This document shows positions 1 to 9,110 of a DNA stretch of 64,000 bases, piece after piece; positions within the stretch are counted from its first letter, which is position 1, and each line of letters opens with the position of its first letter. The translations under genes and the position numbers were made by a program. The notes under the pieces were generated by a model that saw only the letters and a program-made list of their open reading frames with translations, was not told the origin of the DNA and did not search any database. Origin of the DNA: Neopestalotiopsis rosae (Eukaryota > Ascomycota > Sordariomycetes > Amphisphaeriales > Sporocadaceae); NCBI GenBank assembly GCA_023078685.1, contig JALGAS010000010.1, positions 62,001 through 126,000 on the forward strand, given 5' to 3'.

Positions 1-456
1 TGATTGGTATGCAAGATGATGGTAATATGGGTCACAATAAGTGGAGTGTGGTCACACCATTAGCAGAACATATTAGCAGACATGGCACAGATTCACAAGC
101 AATATCGGGCCTAATAATATCCTACCGTCCATAACGACTCAGGCAATACTGGCAGCTTCGTTGAGACTTCAGATATGAATGTTGATCTTAGTGAAATGCA
201 GAATCACGGGGTTATCCGGTAAACTCCGTGTACTCCCGCGCCTACTACACACCGCATTCTCGCCGCCTGCGAGAGCTTTAAGGAAAGGCCCTCATTTTTT
301 TAGTTCAAGAGGGTACCGACATATGTCAGTTGACGTGCTTGGTCGCGATGCGTCAACTATATTAAGTTCCCATTTCTTCGCCAGTTGACTCTATTCGACA
401 TACTTCAAACATTTCACACAATTACTCCACCGTATATCTTTCTCCAAATTCACATA
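1..456. other. intergenic, upstream of SDR gene
   Basis: No supported gene. The stretch serves as the promoter and 5' leader of the SDR gene that starts at 457. Short open frames here lack codon bias, homology and splice support. Confidence 0.6.
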
Positions 457-1281
457 ATGTCGAAAGTCTGGTTGATCACCGGATCCTCTCGAGGCCTTGG
501 CCTTGCCATTGTCGAGGCTGCCCTCCAGGCTGGTGACAATGTGATTGCCACGGCTCGCAACCCAGGCCAGCTGGAGTCCTTGGTTCACAAATATGGCTCT
601 GACAAGATCTTCCCGGTCGCCATGGATGTTAGCAATAATGAAAACGTCGTCAAAGCTGTCAAAGCTGGCCATGAGCGCTTCGGTCGTATCGACGTTGTTG
701 TCAATAACGCCGGCTACGCCAATCTAGCGGCAACGGAGGACATTTCGATAGAAGACTTTCGCGCCCAGGTGGACACCAATTTCCTTGGTGTCGTCTGCGT
801 TACCAAAGCCGTGCTCCCTATCCTCCGCAAGCAGGGCTCGGGTCACATCTTCCAGGTTTCTTCTCTGGGCGGCAGATTGGGAAGCCCTGGCCTTTGTGCC
901 TACCAGGCATCGAAATGGGCCGTGGGCGGCTTCTCTACTGGTCTCTCCGCCGAGGTCGCGCCCCTTGGCATCAAGGTCACAGTTCTGGAGCCCGGTGGCA
1001 TGAAGACGGACTGGGCTGGTCCTTCGATGCGAATTCCGCCAGTCAGCGAACCTTATCAACAGACTGTCGGTTCCTTTGCCAAAATGCTACGCACCATGTC
1101 GGGCAACGAAGTGTCAATCCCGGAGAAGGTAGCCAAAATCATCATCGACTTGACCAAGGAAGCTGAGCCTCCCTTGCGGCTTTTGCTGGGTACCGACGCC
1201 GCCGAGTATGCTGCCCAGGGAGGACGAGCTTTGGCAGAGTCGGATAAAAAGTGGCATGATGTTACTGTTTCGTCTGTATAA
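457..1281 (+). CDS. short-chain dehydrogenase/reductase (274 aa)
   Basis: Classical SDR, a soluble NAD(P)-dependent oxidoreductase with a Rossmann fold. The sequence shows the cofactor glycine motif TGSSRGLG at residues 8-15, the NNAG motif at 83-86, serines at 135-136 in the catalytic position, and the catalytic YxxxK at Y149/K153. These are followed by the PG motif (LEPGGMKTD) typical of classical SDRs. The length of 274 residues is usual for a single-domain member. The frame is open further upstream, but the ATG at 457 (CACATAATG) places the Rossmann strand at the N-terminus as expected, so it is preferred. There is no intron. The substrate cannot be read from the sequence. Many close fungal relatives are annotated as oxidoreductases with an unknown ketone or alcohol substrate. 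The family call is firm; the reaction is not. Confidence 0.93.
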   Translation: MSKVWLITGSSRGLGLAIVEAALQAGDNVIATARNPGQLESLVHKYGSDKIFPVAMDVSNNENVVKAVKAGHERFGRIDVVVNNAGYANLAATEDISIEDFRAQVDTNFLGVVCVTKAVLPILRKQGSGHIFQVSSLGGRLGSPGLCAYQASKWAVGGFSTGLSAEVAPLGIKVTVLEPGGMKTDWAGPSMRIPPVSEPYQQTVGSFAKMLRTMSGNEVSIPEKVAKIIIDLTKEAEPPLRLLLGTDAAEYAAQGGRALAESDKKWHDVTVSSV

Positions 1282-2458
1282 CATAGGTGGCCATGGCGGT
1301 AGACAGGGTACTTAAAACCGGTTTACTGAATCTCTGGACGGCAGGTGGGTGGCATTTTGCGCGTCTGAGAACCAGCACAGCATGGTGGCTAGCAAGGCTG
1401 GCAAGAACGCGGTAGGCGGCACATGAGAGACTGGTATTCGACTCGAAGGCACGGTAAAATTGAGCTTGTTTAGCATATGAACATACCATCCTGCGCCGAT
1501 ATTTCCCTTGATCTGTATCGAATAAAATATCTCCTGATAATATTCGTGACACTGCTTACACCTTATCTCAGATACAACTCTCACCAGTGCCATGTAAGCT
1601 CAAGTCGACTGGCAACGGCAAAGTCTGCAAGTTGTATTCGATGAATGATATGCAATTAAACCCTCAAGGACCTGATTTATATGAATACCGTTCTTGAAAA
1701 TTTTCAAGTTCCACCTTTCTGTCCGTCTGAAAGAATTTCCTGCCTGCTTGGATCCCTCCACCGCTTCGACCAGCAACAGCTTGTAGGCCTTCGTCAAGCA
1801 CTGTATTCCGCCCCTCTCTGAAACTCAGTTTGTTTCTTTGTAGCTCAGGTACTAACTTGAAGCTTTTCTGGAACTTGTTTACTGTTTCCCACGGTTTGCC
1901 ATTGCCCGATAAATCGGGACTTTTGTTGAGCCTCAATAAAATCACATCTCTGGTGAGCTATTACCACAATTCTACGACACTTGCTGCAAACTAGAAGGAG
2001 CATACGTGAGCCTTTCAGGCTTTCGTCAAGCAATAACTCCTGAAACACCACTTGTTTGGGGTATGCTAGTCGCCCATTATTGCTTGGCAGCTTCAACTAC
2101 AAACGACAGGTCAAACAGTCGTCTAGACGATTCAGGGCACCTTTACGCACTTGCCCTATTTCTGAACCCACCCTTTCCCAAGACACATTTTTTCCTCCAG
2201 TCTGAAAAGTGGAAGCACCTTGTAACTACTCTATTTTTTGTCTCTTCATGGTCGTCAGTCTTGACCATTGTCGCTGCAAGACCTACGACCAGCACTACAT
2301 TGATCCTATTACACTATTCTGTTGCCTTCAACCACAATTCTCCATCATTTGAAAGCCAGCCAATACACGGGCCGCTACTCAGATCCATCTCCTCGTTCGA
2401 CTTGGTGAACACGCCTGAATACCTTCAGTCAGTCCCGAGACGTGGTTGTTCGGACACA
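1282..2458. other. intergenic / 5' leader of ankyrin gene
   Basis: No supported gene. The frame of the downstream ankyrin protein is open back to about 2006, but that stretch has only a GTG at its head and reads as non-protein-like sequence. It is therefore taken as leader. Confidence 0.5.
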
Positions 2459-4915
2459 ATGACACAAATCCACCGGCCCAGTCCTGGAGAGAGAGGGTTG
2501 CAGAAAATTCACATTCTAAGCTTGACAGGAGATTGGGCTGGGGTGCAGAAGCTCTTGTCAGACAAACGCGCCACCGAAGCTCGCACGGCTGAAGGCATGA
2601 CACCGCTCATGTTGGCGGCGCTCTTTGGTCACGTCGAGGTCGTGGGCGTTCTTCGACAGCACCATGCCTCGCTCGAAGCCGTCGACAAATTCGGACATAG
2701 CTCTCTTGTGTACACACTCGAGTCAGGCTTCAATACTACACGCCGCCAAAGTTTCTCTCATTACTTTGCCGAGCAGAATCCCGAGGCCGCCAGTCTACGT
2801 CGTTTAGTCATCGCTCCCATGCTTAGCCTCCACAAGCCAGAGGCAAAGCCCTACACCGCCAACGCCCTAGGACCGGAGTACATCAGAATCTGCTCCAATG
2901 GCATTGAGGCATATCGCAGCCTCGGTTCGATTCATACTCCGAGAAGTCCAAAGCCCGACAGTGCATCGGGTTATATCAACTCACCCAATGATCTCAGTCC
3001 GAGGGCATGGGCCGTTCCGGGCTGGTTCAAAGCATATCCTCATCATCAATCCTCAGCATTACTAGACGGCTACACATTTACCAAAGCCGCCCTCCTCCGT
3101 GTTGCTCCAGCGATCGGGTTCTCATTCAAGCCGCATCTCTTGGACCAAGGCTGGTCCAGTGGCAAGCTCACCGAGGCAAAGCGAGGCAGGTGGTTCGCCT
3201 CGCATGTCGAGTGTAAACTTGCTGTGTGGCACTGCACAACTATCTTGGCATCGGTGAAGTCGATGCCCGAAGCATCGATGACCTTTCTCGCCAGGCACTT
3301 GAGCGATCTCCGAGACGCCAATATCGGAGACGCACGACACATGCACATCAACATTACTTTGCCGCCCTGTGAAAGCTGCGCCACCTTCCTCCAGGCTCTT
3401 ACTCAAGTCACTGGAATCACATTCGAAGTCAAATACCGCAGGTCCGTGGCGCTGACCCCTGAGACTTTCAAAACCCGCAACTTCAAACTTGCTTACGAAG
3501 CAAACCTCGACAAGCCTGCCGAGGATAACGGCAGCGACGCGGGCTGGGACGACGATACCGAGGAAAACGAGCGAATAGAACCATCCATATTCAGTGGAGG
3601 CCATGCCACAGAAAGTGAAGAGATTCTGGAAGGCATCGAGGAATACGAGATTCTGGGCCCAAGATTCCGCCCGAATGTTGCCGAAGAAGACGATGTCTCT
3701 GGAGGATCTGATGGAGATAAGGAGAACAAAGAAGAAGAAGTAATAATTGAGGACTACCGCGATGATGCAATTGATGGTACCTACCCCGGGTTATTGCCAC
3801 GCCAGCCAGAGCGGGATCTGGCAGCTTCGACCACAATCTGTCCTCGCCCCGATCCCGCGACCCCAGGTTCCGAGCCCTCCTCTCCCGATTTTATCGTGGG
3901 CACGCCTGTCTCCTCTGAGGCACCAAGCCCCCCACCTCGCATATCGCTCGGCTCAGAGGAAAACCCTATCGAGGTGCCGACTTCTCCAAGTGAGATGGCG
4001 AATGCCAGACGTCAACAAAAGAACTTAGAGGTACCGAAATGGTCTCATCAATATAATTTGAAGAAACTGGACGGCCAGAGAAGAGCCTCGAAAATCAAGC
4101 GAGAGACACAGGAGGGATCCCTGGGAGTCATCCCTAAGCGACAAAAGACAGACACTACAATTGGCACAGCAAAGCCATCAATTCCGCAGCCTGTCTCATC
4201 CAGTCAGGCCAAATCAACGAACATCAAGGAACAAGCAACGAACGATAGATCCGAGAAAACCACATCTTTAAGCGAGGATATGGCGGTTCTATTCGATCAT
4301 CTTGACAAATTGGATCTCCCTATTACAGCCGCGAACGCTCTTCGTCAGCAAGAGAGGCAGAAACGATCTCCAGGAGTCATCCCTCAGCGACAAAAGACGG
4401 ACAATGCAATTAACATAGCAAAGCCATCAATTCCGCAGCCTGTCTCATGCAATCAAGCCACATCGACAAAGATGAACGAACAAGCTACAAAGAGTGTATC
4501 CGAGAAGAATCCGATGTCGGCTCTACTCGAAGAAAATGAAATCCGGCCTTCAACCGTCTCGACCTGCCAGCAGTCCGTCTCATCTGGTCACGCCAAATCG
4601 ACAAAGCTCAAGGACCAAGCGACGGAGACAAGAGCTGAGAAAACCACATCTTTGAGCGAAGATATGGCGGCTCTATATGATCATCTTGACAAATTGGATC
4701 TTCCTATTACAGCCGCGTATGCTCTTCGCCAGATGCGTATTAGAGAGCCCCCAAGAACTATAAACGCTCCGGCCAGCGTCCCGCTTAATGCGTCCATGAG
4801 CTTCACTTCACTGCTTGAGACTTTTAGGCGCACCACACCCGAGAGAGCTCTACCGGACACTCAAGAAGAGTCACCTTTCAGTGACTGCTATTTTGCACCG
4901 CCCGATTCGCCATAA
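2459..4915 (+). CDS. ankyrin-repeat protein with deaminase-fold-like domain (818 aa)
   Basis: Single-exon gene with three parts. Residues about 14-90 hold two to three ankyrin repeats (TPLMLAALFGHVEVV is the clearest helix pair). Residues about 100-345 hold a domain with H249-V-E251 and P303-C304-E-S-C307. This is the HxE plus PCxxC zinc-site pattern of the cytidine-deaminase fold. Fungal ankyrin proteins with a domain related to the C-terminus of bacterial SsdA-type deaminases are known, and I think this is one, but that name is from memory and unchecked. The rest (about 345-818) is acidic, then Ser/Pro-rich and disordered. It contains three related segments carrying EKTTSLSEDMA and HLDKLDLPITAA. 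The start is the ATG at 2459; upstream codons look untranslated. Function is unknown: a nucleic-acid or nucleotide deaminase, or an inactive binding fold. The HxE-PCxxC spacing of about 50 residues is longer than in classical cytidine deaminases. Confidence 0.75.
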   Translation: MTQIHRPSPGERGLQKIHILSLTGDWAGVQKLLSDKRATEARTAEGMTPLMLAALFGHVEVVGVLRQHHASLEAVDKFGHSSLVYTLESGFNTTRRQSFSHYFAEQNPEAASLRRLVIAPMLSLHKPEAKPYTANALGPEYIRICSNGIEAYRSLGSIHTPRSPKPDSASGYINSPNDLSPRAWAVPGWFKAYPHHQSSALLDGYTFTKAALLRVAPAIGFSFKPHLLDQGWSSGKLTEAKRGRWFASHVECKLAVWHCTTILASVKSMPEASMTFLARHLSDLRDANIGDARHMHINITLPPCESCATFLQALTQVTGITFEVKYRRSVALTPETFKTRNFKLAYEANLDKPAEDNGSDAGWDDDTEENERIEPSIFSGGHATESEEILEGIEEYEILGPRFRPNVAEEDDVSGGSDGDKENKEEEVIIEDYRDDAIDGTYPGLLPRQPERDLAASTTICPRPDPATPGSEPSSPDFIVGTPVSSEAPSPPPRISLGSEENPIEVPTSPSEMANARRQQKNLEVPKWSHQYNLKKLDGQRRASKIKRETQEGSLGVIPKRQKTDTTIGTAKPSIPQPVSSSQAKSTNIKEQATNDRSEKTTSLSEDMAVLFDHLDKLDLPITAANALRQQERQKRSPGVIPQRQKTDNAINIAKPSIPQPVSCNQATSTKMNEQATKSVSEKNPMSALLEENEIRPSTVSTCQQSVSSGHAKSTKLKDQATETRAEKTTSLSEDMAALYDHLDKLDLPITAAYALRQMRIREPPRTINAPASVPLNASMSFTSLLETFRRTTPERALPDTQEESPFSDCYFAPPDSP
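4120..4745 (+). repeat. internal degenerate repeats in ankyrin protein tail
   Basis: Three related coding segments of roughly 190-245 bp lie at about 4120-4365, 4370-4560 and 4565-4745. The first two share GVIPxRQKTD and AKPSIPQPVS. The first and third share EKTTSLSEDMA followed by DHLDKLDLPITAA almost word for word. The middle copy has lost the latter block. This points to recent segmental duplication inside the exon. Confidence 0.8.
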
Positions 4916-5678
4916 GCCGGCTCTAGGTGTGGGGTCTTCATGATGTATACCTATGTTGTTATGCACCATCGAGGCTTGTCGAAGTGCGCATGTTGGTATG
5001 AGCTCAACTTGCTTGCTCACTATGGTACGCAATTGCCGTGTATTACCTGGTATGGATGTCCTGCAATGGCACGGAATTTGCGCGTGTATTGCTGGATGAA
5101 AAGGAATAGGCAATTGGTATGAGAAGGCAGTAGCATGTTGTGTTTTTTTGGCAGTGACGAACACTAATCTGGAGTGGAGGGCTGTACAAAGTATACCCAA
5201 GCGTTTGAAATCCAAATTTATAGAGGACTGAGAGCGCAAAATATGTATTCCCCGGTGTGTGCCCAGAGAAGTGTTAGTACACCACTCAAAGGAAGGCCCT
5301 ACCTCGAGTATGAAGGAAACAGTGTCTCGATTAGAGAGCAACAGACGATCATAAAGAGAGCTACATAAAAGAACCACCCCCGAAGTGACACTAGCGTAAG
5401 CGTTGTTGGTTTTAGGCCCCTCGTAGGTAATCAACGGCCCTGGTTCCATTGCTGGTCCAGGCGCATCAATGCCCAGTAACTATTAGTACCTATCTGGGTA
5501 CTTAGTGCTCTGTACTGACTTTTACTGGGCCATGCTAGTACTCAAATACTGCCGCAGCCAAGAACACATGTGTATGCATCTCAAAGAGACCGACCTATGA
5601 TATAGACAATCCCTGGCTGGACTTATTCAAAATCAGTTTTTACTACACTCGCTCGGCTTGGGTCCATATTCGCATAGC
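4916..5678. other. intergenic
   Basis: No supported gene, RNA or repeat was seen between the ankyrin gene and the F-box remnant. Confidence 0.6.
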
Positions 5679-6198
5679 ATGTCAACGCCGGCCCCGGAAC
5701 CGCATTGGGAGACCCTCCCTACTGAAATATGCCTACCCATTCTCAAACAGCTGCCCGACCTTACGGCGCTGCAACAACTGCCTTGTTGCGTCACCCGCCG
5801 CAGCCCGTATTTTCGACATGTATGCCGCCGAGATTGTCGAGGCGCATCTTGCTTCGGGCGCCCTCCACCACTACACCTGCGCACTCATCTGCCTGTCTGC
5901 CTACTTGCGCTCCGGCATCATTCCGCCCGGCGTCTCGCGCCTAAACGACTTTATGAACCTGTGCATACACGAAACCACCCAGAACCGCTTTGAGCCGCCC
6001 AAGTGGACGCGGCCGCCGCTACGGCTGGTGCAGCCGCCCGGCGCCGCCGCCGTATCCGCCTCAGCCCTGCGCGGGATTCTCGCCAGCCACCACCGCAGCG
6101 AGTGGCTGGTGGCGGGCTGTCTGCACACGTACCTGCCGCGCTTCCGTGTCCTGGGCATCTTTGCGCGCCTTGGATCTCTTATCTGGACCAAAATGTGA
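5679..6198 (+). pseudogene. frameshifted, truncated F-box protein remnant
   Basis: The frame from the ATG at 5679 encodes an F-box start (LPTEICLPILKQLPDL followed by TALQQL). It then runs into nonsense near 5781. The natural continuation (LVASPAAARIF, then DMYAAEIVEAHLASGA) lies in the next frame and stays open to the TGA at 6196-6198. One extra base near 5781-5782 accounts for the break, and no splice signals explain it. Even read across the break, the product would be only about 170 residues. It would hold an F-box and a short helical piece without the usual long C-terminal region. F-box proteins recruit substrates to SCF ubiquitin ligases; many fungal copies decay as here. A single-base assembly error is the main alternative. 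The GC-rich codons stand out from the flanking sequence. Confidence 0.65.
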
Positions 6199-6220
6199 CG
6201 CCCGATATCTATCGGGCGTC
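6197..6220. repeat. perfect inverted repeat (11-bp arms, 2-bp centre)
   Basis: The left arm GACGCCCGATA (6197-6207) is matched exactly by TATCGGGCGTC (6210-6220), separated by TC. The structure begins within the stop codon of the F-box remnant. Confidence 0.9.
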
Positions 6221-7187
6221 GCTTTCTGATCGCCTAGGTTGCTATTGCATGTCTTTCAGACTTAGACTGGTGCATGTATCTCCAATTCTAAAAGGAGCCC
6301 CTCCCTGCTGATATAGCGAGATAAATGTGCCTGGCCGATATCACACAGTGGGAAAGCGAGTGGTATAACACAAGAGATGAGTACATGTCTTGCTTTCGAA
6401 CGTGTTTGTGACTTCTTTCAAGAACTTGTCAAATTTTCAAAGTACAGGTGATGGAACTGTGTCAACCAGGTTAATGAGGCACGTCGAATACTTCACGATC
6501 GCTAAGTCCGTGTATATGACTGATGCGACAAGGGAAGGCCTCCCTGGTGGTCCAATACAAGTGTTTGCGTAACAGCATTGTGATAATCCACTTGAGTTTT
6601 GAAAACAAAAAGTCATTTAATCAATGGGAACCGTAATTGATGACTGACAATTTTCAAATCAATGTGGCATCTTGCTTACAACTTATGGAGCCGGAATACT
6701 ATAAGCTATATGTCAGCAAATAACGGACTCGATCCGCCAAGACTTGACTAACTTCATTGCTAGCTTTGATGCTTATCTTGCTGCAGATACTCGCCGCCAA
6801 TCAGATTTGGGCTTGATGACTGTTCGTAGATCCCCTCGTTGACCGACATGGGCCACGGGTCGCGCACCCGAACTCGGCTAGTAGAACTCCGCTTTCTCGC
6901 TGTCACCCACGGGTCTTTGGGGTGGTAGCACGCAATTAATAATGACTCTCTCCCCTACCTATCGGCGGCAAGAAAGAGAATGGATGGATATGCAAGACAA
7001 CCCGACAGAATTTGTCGGTCTGGCTGACACCTGCGATCATGCACGAGTTCTTTCTTTTTCTATTTTCTTCTTCCTTCCTCGCCTAGTTCTTGAGATTTAA
7101 AAAAGGCAGCGCGGGAGAAGACGACACATTTTCCATGAACCCTGTCGCCTGTCGCCAATTCCAGGTTCAAAAAAGAAAAGCAACGAT
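6199..7187. other. intergenic, promoter of MFS gene
   Basis: Apart from the inverted repeat at its left end, nothing gene-like is seen. A pyrimidine-rich tract at about 7045-7085, common in fungal promoters, lies about 100-140 bp upstream of the MFS start codon. Confidence 0.55.
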
Positions 7188-8729
7188 ATGGAACCCTCAT
7201 TGACGGATAAGACCCCCAGGGCCCATGATGATGTTGGTGGCGACACTTCTCCAATTGTCGAGGAACAACAGGACGACGACAATGAGTTCCAGCTCACCGG
7301 CGCCGAAAAGGCCCTGGAGCGGCGCCTGCGCCTCAAGGTCGACCTGCGCCTGTGCAGCATTGCGGGGATCCTGTGCTCGCTCAACCTGCTCGATTCCGGC
7401 GTGCTGGGCTCGGCCTCGGTCACGTCCATGATTGACGACCTGCAGCTGTACGGCAACCGGTACAGCGTCAGCATATTCGTCTTTACCCTGGCCTCGATCG
7501 CGCTGCAGCTGCCCTCGACCATTGCCATTCGCACCTTTGGCCCCCGGCTCTGGCTCGCGGGGATCACGTTCCTGTTTGGCCTCATCACCATGTGTTCGGC
7601 CTTTGTCACGACCTGGAAGCAAATGATTGCCCTGCGCGTGCTCCTCGGTTTCGCCATGAGCGGCATTTACCCGGGCCTGACCTACCTGATCTCGACGTGG
7701 TACCCGCGCAAAGAGCAGCAGACGCGCTTTGCCTTTCTGCAGTCCGGCGAGGTCATCATCCTCGCCACGGGCAGCATCGTCAACTACGGCCTCAACACCC
7801 TCGACGGAAAGGGAGGCCTGGCCGGCTGGCGCTACATGTTCCTTGTGCAGGGGCTAATCAGCATGGTGATTGGCGTCATCACCTACTTCTGGATGGTCGA
7901 CTTCCCCGAGCAGGCGCACAACTCCATCTGGTTCCTGACCGAGGAGGAGCAGCGCCTGGCGGTGCAGCGCATCAACCGCGACCGCAAGGACGTCGAGATT
8001 GAGCAGTTTGCCTGGGCCAAGGTCCTGGTCCACGCCAAGGACCCCAAGGTCTACGCGTTTGCCGTCTTGTTCTTCCTCTTGAACCTCGTCTCCACGTCCC
8101 TCTCTTACTTTTTGCCCATCATCCTGCAGAGTGGCATGGGCTTTGATGAGAATGAGTCAATCTTGCTCTCGGCACCGCCGTACTATTATGCCGTGATTCC
8201 CGTTATACTGTCGTCCGTCGTCGGAGACAAGTTCCGCTTGCGCGGGCCCGTCATTGTGTTCAATTGTCTTTGCTTGATTGCTGGTTTTGTCATGCTGGGT
8301 TTCGCTAGCCAGGTGAGTCTTGTCAACTTCATCGAAAGATTTGTCAGATATAGAAAACTAAAACACTTTTGTGTCATCCAGGTCACTGTACGATATGTTG
8401 GCTGTTTCCTCGCAACGGGCGCGTACATATCCAACTGGGCTGCATTAAACGCATACCAGGCCAACAATGTCGTGGGACAGTGGAAGCGCGTCTTTACAGC
8501 CGCTGCCGTAACGGCAATGAACGGAGCTGGTGGCATCGCGGGCAGCTTTATTGTCAGAAACAACGAGGCGCCGCGCTACATTACGGCCGTGTGGGTTTCC
8601 ATTGGATCGCATATCCTCATGATCCTGCTAGTCGCTGCACTGTCCGTCTTCTTCTTGGCCCAGAACCGAGCGGCGCGCGGCGGCAAGCAGACGCTGGAAA
8701 ACGTGCAAGGCTTCAGATACACTTTCTAA
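7188..8729 (+). CDS. MFS transporter, Dal5/Tna1-like anion:cation symporter family (490 aa)
   Basis: Plasma-membrane major-facilitator permease. Exons are 7188-8312 and 8382-8729. The 69-bp intron (GTGAGT...CAG) is a multiple of three and has no stop, so the unspliced frame reads through it as a spurious 23-residue insert. About 12 hydrophobic segments are visible. After a short acidic N-terminus comes LRLKVDLRLCSIAGILCSLNLLD, typical of the fungal ACS/allantoate permease group. The loop between TM2 and TM3 has RTFGPRLW, and the central loop after TM6 carries VDFPEQA followed by FLTEEE. Known members carry organic anions such as allantoate, nicotinate, pantothenate or biotin precursors; the substrate here is unknown. 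It lies 381 bp upstream of a P450 on the same strand, so a joint role in uptake and oxidation of a small acid is possible but unproved. Confidence 0.9.
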   Translation: MEPSLTDKTPRAHDDVGGDTSPIVEEQQDDDNEFQLTGAEKALERRLRLKVDLRLCSIAGILCSLNLLDSGVLGSASVTSMIDDLQLYGNRYSVSIFVFTLASIALQLPSTIAIRTFGPRLWLAGITFLFGLITMCSAFVTTWKQMIALRVLLGFAMSGIYPGLTYLISTWYPRKEQQTRFAFLQSGEVIILATGSIVNYGLNTLDGKGGLAGWRYMFLVQGLISMVIGVITYFWMVDFPEQAHNSIWFLTEEEQRLAVQRINRDRKDVEIEQFAWAKVLVHAKDPKVYAFAVLFFLLNLVSTSLSYFLPIILQSGMGFDENESILLSAPPYYYAVIPVILSSVVGDKFRLRGPVIVFNCLCLIAGFVMLGFASQVSLVNFIERFVRYRKLKHFCVIQVTVRYVGCFLATGAYISNWAALNAYQANNVVGQWKRVFTAAAVTAMNGAGGIAGSFIVRNNEAPRYITAVWVSIGSHILMILLVAALSVFFLAQNRAARGGKQTLENVQGFRYTF

Positions 8730-9110
8730 AGCTGGGATTCGGGTTGCTCTTTGATAGTATATCTTGTCTATGTGATAGCCAAAAAGGTTAGAAGCCTCGG
8801 ATCAAATTCAGCCCTGTGAAACAACCATGTAAGCACTTGAGTATGCCAGTGGGTGTATCTAGCCCTGACCAGAATCGTTGATTGGATTCTCATGACCCCG
8901 CAACGGAAGCGACGTCCATTTGTAGTCAAGTTGGTGGGGAAATGTGATATAGAAAGGGTCGAATAACATACGTTGCATACTAATGAGTGTACATAGCTGT
9001 AGAATAATTGACTGGGGGCTGATACTTGCTACTTAAAGCATCCTGTACGCGGCGACTCTGACATACAGGTTTACTCCTCCCAAGATCAATGAACGAGTAC
9101 GCAAACGGCA
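8730..9110. other. intergenic between MFS and P450 genes
   Basis: This 381-bp gap holds the MFS 3' end and the P450 promoter. No other feature is seen. Confidence 0.6.

Noticed and set aside
2006..2458. N-terminal extension of the ankyrin protein by 151 codons
   Set aside because: It is headed only by GTG, and its translation shows neither a domain nor a signal. The ATG at 2459 directly precedes the ankyrin repeats.
8313..8381. Coding sequence within the MFS gene
   Set aside because: The 69-bp stretch is open and in frame, but GTGAGT...CAG borders and a hydrophilic insertion that breaks the membrane topology mark it as an intron.
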